Shown here: positions 11,999 through 21,141 of the stretch, one piece after another
How the letters are laid out: each line of letters opens with the position of its first letter
How positions within the stretch are numbered: the stretch's first letter is position 1
Source: Salmonella enterica subsp. arizonae
GTDB lineage: Bacteria; Pseudomonadota; Gammaproteobacteria; Enterobacterales; Enterobacteriaceae
Assembly: GCF_008692845.1 (NCBI RefSeq)
Contig: NZ_VXJW01000015.1
Location: forward strand, 1-64,000
Length of the DNA stretch: 64,000 bases
Direction: 5' to 3'
Made by a program: the position numbers and the translations under genes
The notes under the pieces: generated by a model
The model's database searches: none
What the model saw: the letters and a program-made list of their open reading frames with translations, nothing else
Told to the model about the DNA's origin: nothing

Positions 11999-13630
11999 GT
12001 GTTAACTTTGCTCCATCTACTTTCTGCCGTTGCGCTGTTGGTATGGGGAACACATATCGTTCGTACTGGCGTAATGCGCGTGTTTGGCGCGCGTCTACGC
12101 ACTGTCCTCAGCCGCAGCGTGGAAAAGAAACCGCTCGCCTTTTGTGCGGGTATCGGTGTTACCGCGCTGGTACAAAGCAGTAACGCCACCACTTTATTGG
12201 TAACGTCGTTTGTCGCCCAGGATCTTGTCGCCCTGACGCCAGCCCTGGTGATTGTGCTGGGCGCCGATGTCGGGACCGCGCTGATGGCGCGTATCCTCAC
12301 CTTTGATTTGTCGTGGCTATCGCCGCTGCTGATTTTTATTGGCGTGATTTTCTTTTTGGGACGTAAGCAGTCCCGCGCCGGGCAGCTTGGTCGCGTCGGT
12401 ATCGGGCTTGGCCTGATTTTACTGGCGCTGGAGCTGATTGTGCAGGCGGTGACGCCGATCACTCAAGCCAACGGCGTGCAGGTGATTTTCGCGTCGCTGA
12501 CCGGCGACATCATGCTGGATGCGCTGATTGGCGCGATGTTCGCCATTATCAGTTATTCCAGTCTGGCGGCAGTGTTGCTGACGGCAACTCTGACGGCGGC
12601 GGGGATTATTTCGTTCCCGGTCGCGTTGTGTCTGGTTATCGGCGCCAATCTGGGATCGGGGTTGCTGGCGATGCTCAATAACAGCGCCGCCAATGCAGCC
12701 GCGCGTCGTGTGGCGCTCGGCAGCCTGTTGTTCAAATTGATCGGCAGCCTGGTCATCCTGCCGTTTGTACATCCGCTGGCGAATCTGATGGATGAGCTAC
12801 CGTTAGCGAAATCAGAGCTGGTGATCTATTTCCACGTTTTTTATAACCTGGTGCGTTGCCTGGCGATGGTGCCATTTGCCGAGCCGATGGCGCGTTTTTG
12901 TAAACGGATTATTCGTGATGAGCCTGAACTGGATACCCATCTGAAGCCGAAACATCTGGATGTCAGCGCGCTGGATACGCCAACGCTGGCGCTGGCCAAT
13001 GCTGCCCGTGAGGTATTGCGTATTGGCGATGCGATGGAACAGATGATGGAAGGGTTAAAAAAGGTCATGCACGGCGAGCCGCGTGAAGAGAAAACGCTGC
13101 GCAAGCTGGCGGATGACGTTAACGTGCTCTACACCGCGATCAAGCTTTATCTGGCGCGAATGCCGAAAGACGAGCTGGCGGCGGAGGAGTCCCGCCGTTG
13201 GGCGGAGATTATCGAAATGGCCCTGAATCTCGAACAGGCGTCGGATATTATCGAGCGAATGGGCAGTGAGATTGCCGACAAGTCGCTGGCGGCGCGTCGG
13301 GCATTTTCAGAAGAAGGGTTGAAAGAACTGGATGCGCTTTACGATCAACTGCTCAGTAATCTGCAACTGGCGATGTCGGTCTTTTTCTCCGGTGATGTCA
13401 CCAGCGCCCGCCGGTTGCGCCGCAGTAAACATCGCTTCCGCATACTTAATCGCCGATACTCACATGCGCATGTCGACCGTCTGCACCAGCAGAACGTGCA
13501 AAGCATTGAGACCAGTTCGCTCCATTTAGGGCTTCTGGGCGATATGAAGCGTCTTAACTCACTATTCTGTTCGGTCGCCTATAGCGTACTGGAGCAGCCG
13601 GATCAGGACGAAGAGCGGGGCGATTATTAA
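11999..13630 (+). CDS. yjbB: Na/Pi-cotransporter family protein YjbB
   Basis: A 543-residue inner-membrane protein, the same length as E. coli YjbB, which has been reported to export phosphate. The N-terminal half (about 1-300) holds two inverted Na/Pi-cotransporter repeats with the motif QSSNATT (about residues 59-65) and its counterpart in SYSSLAAVLLTATL. The C-terminal half (about 320-530) is a soluble PhoU-like helical domain (repeated AREVLRIGDAMEQMMEG and EQASDIIERMG helices). The start is GTG, supported by AAGGAG. It stands alone, bounded by BIMEs on both sides. Confidence 0.94.
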   Translation: MLTLLHLLSAVALLVWGTHIVRTGVMRVFGARLRTVLSRSVEKKPLAFCAGIGVTALVQSSNATTLLVTSFVAQDLVALTPALVIVLGADVGTALMARILTFDLSWLSPLLIFIGVIFFLGRKQSRAGQLGRVGIGLGLILLALELIVQAVTPITQANGVQVIFASLTGDIMLDALIGAMFAIISYSSLAAVLLTATLTAAGIISFPVALCLVIGANLGSGLLAMLNNSAANAAARRVALGSLLFKLIGSLVILPFVHPLANLMDELPLAKSELVIYFHVFYNLVRCLAMVPFAEPMARFCKRIIRDEPELDTHLKPKHLDVSALDTPTLALANAAREVLRIGDAMEQMMEGLKKVMHGEPREEKTLRKLADDVNVLYTAIKLYLARMPKDELAAEESRRWAEIIEMALNLEQASDIIERMGSEIADKSLAARRAFSEEGLKELDALYDQLLSNLQLAMSVFFSGDVTSARRLRRSKHRFRILNRRYSHAHVDRLHQQNVQSIETSSLHLGLLGDMKRLNSLFCSVAYSVLEQPDQDEERGDY

Positions 13631-13634
13631 TTGG

Positions 13635-13690
13635 GATGCCGGATGGCATCGATACGTAGGCCCGGTACGCGTAGCGCTACCGGGCATTCA
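13635..13690. repeat. REP elements between yjbB and pepE
   Basis: ATGCCGGATGGCATCG and GTAGGCCCGGTACGCG/CGCTACCGGGC units lie between the convergent yjbB and pepE genes. Confidence 0.8.
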
Positions 13691-13703
13691 ATGTGACCTG
13701 GGA

Positions 13704-14393
13704 TTAAAAGCGGTGTCCTGCCTCCACCGCCACCGCCTCTTCGCCCGCTTTAAACACCCAAGTGGTATTCGGGCCGCCGAGAACCGCCTGACCGTTGCTC
13801 ACCTGAATCCAGTTACCTTCCGGCAAACCAATCACTGTCAGTTCCGGCGCGACCACCAGCAGTTCGCGAATACGCTGCTCGCGGGTCTCGCCCTTATGAC
13901 CTTCCGGCAAGGCGTTAGTGAAGTGAGGATTAATTTGCAGCGGAAACAGATCCAGCGCGTCGAAACCGTTTGGATCGACGATTGGCATATCGTTGGTCGT
14001 GCGGATAGTCGGGCAGGCAAGATTGGCGCCCGCGCTCCAGCCGATATACAGCGCGCCGCGTTTTACCCTGTCCGCAATCGGCGCCAGCAGCCCGCGTTCA
14101 CGCGATTCTTTCAGTAGCTGGAAGGTATTTCCGCCGCCGACAATAATGATTTCCGATTTCTCAATCGCCTCAAGTGGAGCGGCGATACGATGAATCCCTG
14201 TTACGTTTATACCTAATGGCGTAAGTACCCCTGCGGTTTTATCCGTGTACTCATCCCATGTTTGCGTGACGCCGGCAAACGGAATAAACACGGCTGAACG
14301 TCGACCGTTCAACTGATTCGCCATCAGCGGCAGAGCATGTTCCAGCCAGGCTTTTCCCGGCAGCGTCGAGTTACTTAATAAAAGCAGTTCCAT
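13704..14393 (-). CDS. pepE: peptidase E, alpha-aspartyl dipeptidase
   Basis: A cytoplasmic serine peptidase that hydrolyses dipeptides with N-terminal aspartate; the enzyme was characterised in Salmonella Typhimurium. It has 229 residues with the class I glutaminase-like fold. The nucleophile Ser120 lies in the elbow IGWSAGAN; His157 and Asp135 occupy the positions of the remaining catalytic residues. The GGGNTFQLL segment before the elbow is typical of the family. ATG at 14393 is the start. It converges with yjbB. Confidence 0.97.
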   Translation of the reverse strand: MELLLLSNSTLPGKAWLEHALPLMANQLNGRRSAVFIPFAGVTQTWDEYTDKTAGVLTPLGINVTGIHRIAAPLEAIEKSEIIIVGGGNTFQLLKESRERGLLAPIADRVKRGALYIGWSAGANLACPTIRTTNDMPIVDPNGFDALDLFPLQINPHFTNALPEGHKGETREQRIRELLVVAPELTVIGLPEGNWIQVSNGQAVLGGPNTTWVFKAGEEAVAVEAGHRF

Positions 14394-14614
14394 TACTTCT
14401 CCACATCATCAGGAAATGTCAAAACGCAGTAATGCTACCATTATCCATTTTATACCTTACTGATGTGGCTCATGATGTTGAGAGTGTTACAGGTAAAGAG
14501 CGCGAAGCGCAGGGACGCTAACAGTGAAAACAGGCCGGATTTGCCATCTGGTATAGCCTGAAAAATTACAGGTATAATCATCCGCAAAATTATTTAACGA
14601 GTTTAGAAACGAAA

Positions 14615-15154
14615 ATGACAAAACTGACCTTACAAGAGCAACTGCTACAAGCGGGCTTAGTGACCAGCAAAAAAATGGCCAAAGTCCAACGCACGGCTAA
14701 AAAATCACGCGTTCAGGCTCGTGAGACAAGAGAGGCGGTGGAAGAAAATAAAAAGGCGCAACTTGAGCGTGATAAACAACTCAGTGAACAGCAAAAACAA
14801 GCGGTTTTAGCGAAAGAGTTTAAAGCTCAAGTTAAGCAGCTCATTGAAATGAATAGAATCAATGTGTCTAAAAGCGATATTGCTTTTAACTTTACAGATA
14901 ATAACGTCATCAAAAAAATAGACGTGGATAAGCTTATTCAGACGCAACTGATTAATGGTCGTCTCGCGATTGCGCGTCTGGTTATCGATAACAGCGGTGA
15001 ATGTGAATATGCGATTATCCCCGCGAGCGTCGCCGATAAAATCGCGCAGCGAGATGCGGACAGTATTGTCCTGAATAGTACGCTGAGTCAGGAAGAACAA
15101 GACGAAGATGATCCGTATGCCGATTTTAAAGTTCCCGACGATTTGATGTGGTAA
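14615..15154 (+). CDS. yaiL: DUF2058 protein, YaiL type
   Basis: A 179-residue basic, strongly charged protein. An N-terminal helix ([20 protein letters not shown]) and a long Lys/Arg/Glu-rich coiled-coil-like stretch (about 20-75) are followed by a small C-terminal domain (about 85-150) and an acidic tail ending [15 protein letters not shown]. It closely matches E. coli YaiL as I recall it, annotated as a nucleoprotein or polynucleotide-associated protein; function is not established. In K-12 yaiL lies in the mhp-frm region, not here between pepE and rluF. A TATAAT at 14573-14578 may be its -10 box. Its end overlaps only the untranslated leader of rluF. Confidence 0.85.
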   Translation: MTKLTLQEQLLQAGLVTSKKMAKVQRTAKKSRVQARETREAVEENKKAQLERDKQLSEQQKQAVLAKEFKAQVKQLIEMNRINVSKSDIAFNFTDNNVIKKIDVDKLIQTQLINGRLAIARLVIDNSGECEYAIIPASVADKIAQRDADSIVLNSTLSQEEQDEDDPYADFKVPDDLMW

Positions 15155-15201
15155 GTCACATTACCGATATTTATATAGAAAAGATTTCTCAGAGAGTAAA
15201 T

Positions 15202-16077
15202 ATGCTGACTGACACATCCATCCGGCTTAATAAATATATCAGTGAAAGCGGCATCTGTTCACGTCGCGAGGCGGACCGCTTTATCGAACAGGGCAATGTC
15301 TTTATCAACGGCAAACGCGCCGCTATTGGCGATCAGGTGGTCGCCGGGGATGTTGTTAAAGTAAATGGTCGGTTGATTGAGCCGCGAGAAGCGGATGATT
15401 TAGTGCTGATTGCGCTGAATAAACCGGTTGGCATTGTCAGTACGACTGAAGATGGTGAGCGCGACAATATCGTCGATTTTGTAAACCATAGCAAACGTAT
15501 CTTCCCGGTTGGCCGTCTGGATAAGGATTCGCAGGGGCTGATATTTCTGACTAACCACGGCGATCTGGTCAATAAGATTCTGCGTGCCGGTAACGATCAC
15601 GAAAAAGAGTATCTGGTGACGGTGGATAAACCCGTTACCGACGAGTTTATTCGTGGTATGGGCGCGGGCGTGCCGATCCTTGGTACCGTCACCAAAAAAT
15701 GTAAGGTGAAGAAAGAAGCGCCGTTTGTTTTTCGCATCACCCTGGTGCAGGGGTTAAACCGCCAGATCCGTCGTATGTGTGAACACTTTGGTTATGACGT
15801 GATGAAGCTGGAGCGGACGCGCATTATGAACGTCAGCCTGAGCGGGATACCTCTGGGCGAGTGGCGCGATCTGACGGATGATGAGCTGATCGATCTGTTT
15901 AAATTGACTGAGAGCTCTTCTGCCGAAGCCAAACCAAAGGCCAAAGCGAAACCAAAGCCGAAAACCGCAGGCATTAAGCGTCCGGTCGTTGCGATCGAAA
16001 AAACCAATGAGAAAGCGCGCCCGGCATCGAGCGGTAAACGCTTTACCTCGCCGGGGCGTAAGAAGAAAGGGCGTTAA
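15202..16077 (+). CDS. rluF: 23S rRNA pseudouridine(2604) synthase RluF
   Basis: Converts U2604 of 23S rRNA to pseudouridine, and in E. coli also acts on a tRNA-Tyr uridine. An N-terminal S4 RNA-binding domain (about 7-65, [19 protein letters not shown]) precedes the RsuA/RluB/E/F catalytic domain with Asp107 in [10 protein letters not shown]. The C-terminus is a lysine-rich tail with repeated Lys-Pro-Lys-Ala units and GRKKKGR at the end. The frame is open from 15148, but ATG at 15202 gives the 291-residue family form with AGAG upstream. It overlaps the convergent yjbD by four bases. Confidence 0.95.
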   Translation: MLTDTSIRLNKYISESGICSRREADRFIEQGNVFINGKRAAIGDQVVAGDVVKVNGRLIEPREADDLVLIALNKPVGIVSTTEDGERDNIVDFVNHSKRIFPVGRLDKDSQGLIFLTNHGDLVNKILRAGNDHEKEYLVTVDKPVTDEFIRGMGAGVPILGTVTKKCKVKKEAPFVFRITLVQGLNRQIRRMCEHFGYDVMKLERTRIMNVSLSGIPLGEWRDLTDDELIDLFKLTESSSAEAKPKAKAKPKPKTAGIKRPVVAIEKTNEKARPASSGKRFTSPGRKKKGR

Positions 16078-16346
16078 CGTCTGCCGCGCGTCGGCGTATT
16101 CGCCGACCAGGAGAATGACGCTTCCGTATCAGGTTTATGCGCCTGCTTTTTCTTCAACTGGCGGGCTTTTTTCGCTTCAGCCTCACGCAGCGCCATCAGC
16201 TTATCAATGTACTCCTTTTTCAAGCTGTTGGTTTCAGAATTGGTCAGCGGACGACCGTGCGCAATACGGGCGCGGTCCAGCAACGTTTTCAGTTCGCGCT
16301 GTTCGCGCTCGGTCATCTCTTTTTGGGTAATGCGGGGGAGTGCCAT
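16074..16346 (-). CDS. yjbD: DUF3811 family protein YjbD
   Basis: A small, strongly charged cytoplasmic protein of 90 residues. It is very similar to E. coli YjbD and in the same position between rluF and lysC. A helix rich in Arg, Lys and Glu (about 8-70, including [15 protein letters not shown]) suggests a nucleic-acid or ribosome contact, but no function is known to me. Its last four bases overlap the rluF stop region on the opposite strand. Confidence 0.88.
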   Translation of the reverse strand: MALPRITQKEMTEREQRELKTLLDRARIAHGRPLTNSETNSLKKEYIDKLMALREAEAKKARQLKKKQAHKPDTEASFSWSANTPTRGRR

Positions 16347-16407
16347 ACGGGTGCCCTCAGTTAGCCGATGCGTTTAGTCTACGGCAATACGGAACGGGCG
16401 GATAGCG

Positions 16408-16441
16408 TGTAGGCCGGGTAAGCTTGCGCCACCCGGCAATA
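16408..16441. repeat. REP element between yjbD and lysC
   Basis: TGTAGGCCGGGTAAGCTTGC pairs with CCACCCGGCAATA. Confidence 0.8.
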
Positions 16442-16507
16442 TTTTACTTTTTCTGTGCCGTTTCGCCCGCTTTTTCAATAATCGGTTTCCCGGAGCGTGA
16501 AGGAAGA

Positions 16508-17857
16508 TTATTCAAATAAGTTATGATGTAGCTTCTGCACCACCTGTTCGGCATCTTCTCCCGGCACGAGAAAGCACAGATTGTGGCTGGAGGCACCGTA
16601 ACAAATCATGCGGATATTGAACGGTTCCAGTACGCTGAACACCTCTTTACCAACTCCACAGGCTTTTGACAGGTTGTTGCCAATCAGCGCGACCAGCGCC
16701 AGTCCTTCTTCGACTTCTACCCGACACAATGCGGAGAGTTCCATCAATAAAGACTGTGTCAGTAACGTATCGCCCGTTGAGGTGGAGCCTGTCGTATCCA
16801 GCGTCAGCGCGATGCTCACCTCTGAAGTGGTAATCAGATCCACCGAAATATTATGCCGCGCCAGGATGCCGAACACTTCAGCCAGGAAACCTCGCGAGTG
16901 CAGCATATTCAGGCTGTGCAGCGTCAATAGCGTTTGATTGCGGCGTAGCGCCAGCGCGCGGAACAGCGGCGGGTTTTGGGTTTTATTGCACACCAGAGTG
17001 CCGCCTGCTTTCGGATCTTTGCTGGAGCCAACGAAGACCGGAATATCGCTGCGCACGGCAGGGAGTAAGGTGGCTGGATGCAGCACTTTCGCGCCGAAGG
17101 TCGCCATCTCCGCCGCTTCTTCAAAGTCAATTTCATCAATTCGCTGTGCGACAGACACTACGCGCGGGTCGGTGGTGTAAATACCGGGTACATCCGTCCA
17201 GATATCAACCCGCGCGGCATGGAGCGCTTCAGCCAGCAACGCTGCCGTATAGTCGCTACCGCCGCGTCCTAATGTCGTGGTGCGGCCTTTGCTTTCACCG
17301 CCGATAAAGCCCTGGGTAATGACCAGAGTTTCGTTCAGGCGTGGGAGCAACTGCTGCGCGGCCAGTTCCGCAAGCGCTGCGACGTCTGGTTCCGCACGGC
17401 CGAAGCGATCGCTGGTACGCATCACTTTACGCACGTCGAACCAGTGGGCCTGCACGTCGCGCTCACGCAGGATCTCAACAAATAGCAGGGTAGACATCAG
17501 CTCGCCGTGGCTGACCAGTTCATCGGTCAGGGCCGCTGATGTCGCCAGCGATGCCGCCTCCGCCAGAATAGTGATGTTTTCCAGCAGGCGTTCAATCTCT
17601 TCGCGAATAACATTCGGATGACGTAGACGCTCAATAATATCAAACTGGATTTTACGGATGGCGTCGAGCGTGGCGAAACGTTCGCTGGGCTCCAGCCCTT
17701 CAGCCAGCGCCACCAGCAGGTTAGTGATGCCGGCAGAAGCGGAAAGCACGACTAAACGAACATTGGCGTCGGAAAGTACGATATCCGCGCTACGGTTCAT
17801 GGCGTCAAAATCGGCGACGCTGGTACCGCCAAATTTGGAAACAACGATCTCTGTCAT
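16508..17857 (-). CDS. lysC: lysine-sensitive aspartokinase III
   Basis: Phosphorylates aspartate with ATP, the first step of lysine, methionine and threonine synthesis. It has 449 residues from ATG 17857 (MTEIVVSKFGGTS), the E. coli length; a 14-residue upstream extension is open but unsupported. The kinase domain carries KFGGTS at the N-terminus and RGGSDYTAALLAEAL in the active site. Two ACT domains (about 300-449, with LLTLHSLNML and FNIRMICYGASSHN) give lysine feedback inhibition. The leader lacks the lysine riboswitch that precedes lysC in E. coli. Confidence 0.97.
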   Translation of the reverse strand: MTEIVVSKFGGTSVADFDAMNRSADIVLSDANVRLVVLSASAGITNLLVALAEGLEPSERFATLDAIRKIQFDIIERLRHPNVIREEIERLLENITILAEAASLATSAALTDELVSHGELMSTLLFVEILRERDVQAHWFDVRKVMRTSDRFGRAEPDVAALAELAAQQLLPRLNETLVITQGFIGGESKGRTTTLGRGGSDYTAALLAEALHAARVDIWTDVPGIYTTDPRVVSVAQRIDEIDFEEAAEMATFGAKVLHPATLLPAVRSDIPVFVGSSKDPKAGGTLVCNKTQNPPLFRALALRRNQTLLTLHSLNMLHSRGFLAEVFGILARHNISVDLITTSEVSIALTLDTTGSTSTGDTLLTQSLLMELSALCRVEVEEGLALVALIGNNLSKACGVGKEVFSVLEPFNIRMICYGASSHNLCFLVPGEDAEQVVQKLHHNLFE

Positions 17858-17996
17858 ATAACCTCGTGTCAAGAAATGAAAAACGCGACCATGGCACAAG
17901 GGCAGAACAGAAACCGGTGCAGGCGCAAATGCAAGTAACGTATTTATAAATAAAAGTTGTGGCCTGGACTGTCAACGTTGGGATTATGCGGATTTT
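17858..17996 (-). promoter_or_regulatory. lysC promoter and short leader
   Basis: Read on the minus strand, TTGACA (about 17971-17976) is followed after 17 bases by TATTTA, a possible sigma-70 promoter. This would leave a leader of under 100 bases. The end of the leader (CTTGTGCCA...GACACGAGGT) resembles the end of the E. coli lysC leader. The roughly 170-base lysine aptamer present there is not seen. Confidence 0.45.
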
Positions 17997-18155
17997 TTAT
18001 GCTGGGTTTAGGCTCAGTAACAGCGCTTATAACAACTATACTTTCTATCCGGATTTGACCATGCCAGGGCAACGGCACTAAAACAATCACACTTTTCTGT
18101 GACTGGCGTTACAATCGATCCCAGTCACAATTCTCAAATCAGAAGAGTATTGCTA

Positions 18156-19805
18156 ATGAAAAACATCAACCCAACGCAGACTTCTGCCTGGCAGGCGCTC
18201 CAGAAACACTATGACGAAATGAAAGACGTTACGATCGCCGAGCTTTTCGCGAAAGATAGCGACCGTTTCGCTAAGTTTTCCGCAACCTTTGACGATCTGA
18301 TGCTGGTGGATTTCTCCAAAAACCGCATCACCGAAGAGACACTGGCAAAATTACAGGATCTGGCGAAAGAGACCGATCTGTCCGGCGCTATCAAATCCAT
18401 GTTCTCCGGCGAGAAAATCAACCGCACCGAAGACCGGGCTGTGCTGCATGTGGCGCTGCGTAACCGTAGCAATACGCCGATCATCGTGGACGACAAAGAT
18501 GTAATGCCGGAAGTGAACGCCGTGCTTGAGAAGATGAAAACTTTCTCGGCAGCGATTATCTCCGGTCAGTGGAAAGGCTACACCGGTAAGGCCATCACCG
18601 ACGTGGTGAACATCGGCATCGGCGGTTCTGATCTCGGCCCGTTCATGGTGACCGAGGCGTTGCGTCCGTATAAAAATCACCTGAATATGCACTTCGTCTC
18701 TAACGTTGATGGTACGCACATCGCTGAAGTGCTGAAAAAAGTGAACCCGGAAACGACGCTGTTCCTGGTGGCGTCGAAAACCTTCACCACGCAGGAAACC
18801 ATGACTAACGCCCACAGCGCGCGTGACTGGTTCCTGAAAACCGCAGGCGATGAAAAACACGTGGCGAAACACTTTGCTGCGCTCTCCACCAACGCCAAAG
18901 CGGTCGGCGAATTTGGTATCGACACGGCCAATATGTTCGAGTTCTGGGACTGGGTCGGCGGACGTTACTCTCTGTGGTCAGCCATCGGCCTGTCCATTAT
19001 TCTGTCCGTGGGTTTTGATAATTTTGTCGAACTGCTCTCCGGCGCGCACGCGATGGACAAGCACTTCTCCACCACCCCGGCGGAGAAAAACCTGCCCGTT
19101 CTGCTGGCGTTGATCGGCATCTGGTATAACAATTTCTTCGGCGCGGAAACCGAAGCCATTTTGCCGTACGACCAGTATATGCACCGTTTCGCGGCTTACT
19201 TCCAGCAGGGCAACATGGAATCCAACGGTAAATACGTGGACCGTAACGGCAATGCTGTGGATTACCAGACTGGCCCCATTATCTGGGGCGAACCAGGCAC
19301 CAACGGTCAGCACGCGTTTTATCAACTGATTCACCAGGGGACTAAAATGGTGCCGTGTGATTTTATCGCCCCGGCTATCACTCACAACCCGCTATCTGAT
19401 CATCATCAGAAACTGTTGTCTAACTTCTTTGCGCAAACCGAAGCGCTGGCGTTCGGTAAATCCCGTGAGGTGGTTGAGCAGGAATACCGCGATCAGGGTA
19501 AAGATCCGGCTCAGCTTGAACACGTTGTGCCATTCAAAGTGTTTGAAGGCAACCGCCCAACCAACTCCATCCTGCTGCGCGAAATTACGCCGTACAGCTT
19601 GGGCGCGCTGATTGCGCTGTATGAGCATAAAATCTTTACTCAGGGCGCTATCCTGAACATCTTTACCTTCGACCAGTGGGGCGTTGAGTTGGGTAAACAG
19701 TTGGCTAACCGTATTCTGCCGGAGCTGGGCGATGATAAAGCTATTTCGTCCCATGATAGCTCTACCAACGGTCTGATTAACCGTTATAAAGCCTGGCGTG
19801 CCTGA
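18156..19805 (+). CDS. pgi: glucose-6-phosphate isomerase
   Basis: Interconverts glucose 6-phosphate and fructose 6-phosphate in glycolysis and gluconeogenesis. It has 549 residues from ATG 18156 ([17 protein letters not shown]), equal to E. coli; 19 upstream codons are open but not expected to be translated. Family signatures include [20 protein letters not shown], the [14 protein letters not shown] region, and [12 protein letters not shown] near the end. It is followed by a strong terminator and transcribed away from lysC. Confidence 0.98.
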   Translation: MKNINPTQTSAWQALQKHYDEMKDVTIAELFAKDSDRFAKFSATFDDLMLVDFSKNRITEETLAKLQDLAKETDLSGAIKSMFSGEKINRTEDRAVLHVALRNRSNTPIIVDDKDVMPEVNAVLEKMKTFSAAIISGQWKGYTGKAITDVVNIGIGGSDLGPFMVTEALRPYKNHLNMHFVSNVDGTHIAEVLKKVNPETTLFLVASKTFTTQETMTNAHSARDWFLKTAGDEKHVAKHFAALSTNAKAVGEFGIDTANMFEFWDWVGGRYSLWSAIGLSIILSVGFDNFVELLSGAHAMDKHFSTTPAEKNLPVLLALIGIWYNNFFGAETEAILPYDQYMHRFAAYFQQGNMESNGKYVDRNGNAVDYQTGPIIWGEPGTNGQHAFYQLIHQGTKMVPCDFIAPAITHNPLSDHHQKLLSNFFAQTEALAFGKSREVVEQEYRDQGKDPAQLEHVVPFKVFEGNRPTNSILLREITPYSLGALIALYEHKIFTQGAILNIFTFDQWGVELGKQLANRILPELGDDKAISSHDSSTNGLINRYKAWRA

Positions 19806-19848
19806 TGGCTTTTCGCCGTCATCCGGCAAAAAGAGATTAAGATAATAA

Positions 19849-19877
19849 AAAAGCCGATATTCGCATCGGCTTTTTTA
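19849..19877 (+). terminator. pgi terminator
   Basis: AAGCCGAT-ATTCGC-ATCGGCTT stem followed by TTTT, 45 bases after the pgi stop. A REP-like half (CCTGATGGC...GTCATCCGGCA) lies between. Confidence 0.93.
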
Positions 19878-20193
19878 TAAGATAATTCCGCTTGTCTATG
19901 TTTTTCCCCATAATTTTATATTGAGCTTAATCCTAAAATAACCAATAACCCGTAAGTTACTCTGTGTTATTTTCAGATTATACGGATGATTTTGTTTTTT
20001 AATTTAATTTTAAGTTATTGATTTTTATTTAATTATTTATTAAATAAAATATGTATTATTCCTTTAAAGTTTAATTATCCTAAAACATCGCTGTTATTTC
20101 TCCCTGACGCAATCCGCCAGCTTTGGTTGTGTATACTCGGTAGCGCCCGAAATTCTTTTGGGTAAATCTCCATTCATTCAATGAAGGGAAATT
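19878..20193 (+). promoter_or_regulatory. AT-rich upstream region of yjbEFGH
   Basis: About 315 bases without a gene, very AT-rich from 19970 to 20090 (runs of TTTAATTTAATTTTAAG type). In E. coli yjbEFGH responds to the Rcs phosphorelay; I could not identify a clear RcsB box. The last 80 bases hold the JUMPstart-like element listed separately. Confidence 0.5.
20117..20147 (+). promoter_or_regulatory. degenerate JUMPstart/ops-like element before yjbE
   Basis: CAGCTTTGG at 20118 is followed by ACTCGGTAGCGC at 20136-20147. The second block matches the ops core GGCGGTAGCGT at 8 of 11 positions (GGTAGCG intact), and the first resembles the JUMPstart opening CAGCGCTTTGG. It ends 49 bases before yjbE. 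It may be an RfaH recruitment site for an exopolysaccharide operon; the match is imperfect. Confidence 0.4.
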
Positions 20194-20196
20194 ATG

Positions 20197-20439
20197 ATGA
20201 AAAAAGTACTGTATGGCATTTTTGCCATAACCGCGCTTGCGGCGACATCTGTCTCGGCGACCCCTGTTCAGGTGGGTGAAGCGGCAGGGGCGGCAGCGAC
20301 GTCGGTATCGGCGGGAAGCTCCTCCGCCACCCGCGTTAGCACCGTAAGTTCGGCGGTGGGCGTCGCGTTAGCGGCTACCGGCGGCGGCGATGGTTCTAAT
20401 ACCGGAACCACGACCACCACGACCACCAGTACCCAGTAG
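20197..20439 (+). CDS. yjbE: small exported Ala/Ser/Thr-rich protein YjbE
   Basis: First gene of yjbEFGH, which in E. coli promotes production of an extracellular polysaccharide. It is 80 residues: a signal peptide ([21 protein letters not shown], about 1-21) and then a low-complexity mature part rich in Ala, Ser, Gly and Val ending in a run of threonines. The second ATG (20197) gives the E. coli length; the ATG three bases earlier is equally close to the GAAGGGAAA ribosome site. The biochemical role is unknown. A strong hairpin separates it from yjbF. Confidence 0.88.
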   Translation: MKKVLYGIFAITALAATSVSATPVQVGEAAGAAATSVSAGSSSATRVSTVSSAVGVALAATGGGDGSNTGTTTTTTTSTQ

Positions 20440-20458
20440 TATCGGTACGTTTAACCAT

Positions 20459-20484
20459 AACCACACTCCGGTGTGGTTATTTTG
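20459..20484 (+). terminator. intra-operon terminator or attenuator between yjbE and yjbF
   Basis: AACCACAC-TCCG-GTGTGGTT followed by ATTTTG forms a compact hairpin 20 bases after yjbE and ends just before the yjbF ribosome site. It would reduce yjbFGH relative to yjbE. Confidence 0.75.
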
Positions 20485-20502
20485 CCTCTCTGGAGAAGCG
20501 TC

Positions 20503-21141
20503 GTGAAGCGACCCGCACTTATCCTGATTTGCCTGCTATTACAGGCGTGTTCGGCCACCACTAAAGGCTTGGGCAATTCACTGTGGGACAGTTTGTTTGG
20601 TACGTCGGGCGTGCAGCTAACGGATGACGATATTCAAAACATGCCTTATGCCAGCCAGTACATGCAGCTTAATGGCGGTCCTCAACTGTTTGTGGCGCTC
20701 GCTTTTTCGGAAAACGGGCAGCAGAAATGGGTGACGCAGGATGGCGCAACGATCGTGACGCAGCATGGCCGTCTGGTCAAAACTCAGCTCGGCGGCGACA
20801 ACCTGATCGATGTGAATAATCTGGCGGCTGACCCACTGGCGAAACCAGGACAGATTGTTGATGGCGTGACCTGGACCCGCACCCTGGGCTGGACCGAACA
20901 TCGCCAGGTACGTTATGCCGCCGCCCGTTCCATCTTTACCTGGCAAGGAACCGATAGCGTTAGCGTCGGTAGCGAGGATACCGCCGTTCGGGTATTGGAT
21001 GAAGAGGTGATGACCGATCAAACGCGCTGGCGTAACCGCTACTGGGTTGATAGCGAAGGCCAAATTCGCCAGTCGGAGCAGTATCTGGGCGCGAATTACT
21101 TTCCGGTGAAAACCACGTTGATTAAGGCGGCAAAATTATGA
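20503..21141 (+). CDS. yjbF: exopolysaccharide-associated lipoprotein YjbF
   Basis: A 212-residue predicted lipoprotein: the signal peptide MKRPALILICLLLQAC has lipobox LLQAC with Cys16 as the lipidation site. The mature protein belongs to the YjbF/GfcB family, found in polysaccharide-export gene sets such as the group 4 capsule operon. The GTG at 20503 has TGGAGAAG upstream and gives the E. coli length; ten upstream codons are open but cross the terminator hairpin. It overlaps yjbG by four bases, indicating coupled translation. Confidence 0.92.
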   Translation: MKRPALILICLLLQACSATTKGLGNSLWDSLFGTSGVQLTDDDIQNMPYASQYMQLNGGPQLFVALAFSENGQQKWVTQDGATIVTQHGRLVKTQLGGDNLIDVNNLAADPLAKPGQIVDGVTWTRTLGWTEHRQVRYAAARSIFTWQGTDSVSVGSEDTAVRVLDEEVMTDQTRWRNRYWVDSEGQIRQSEQYLGANYFPVKTTLIKAAKL

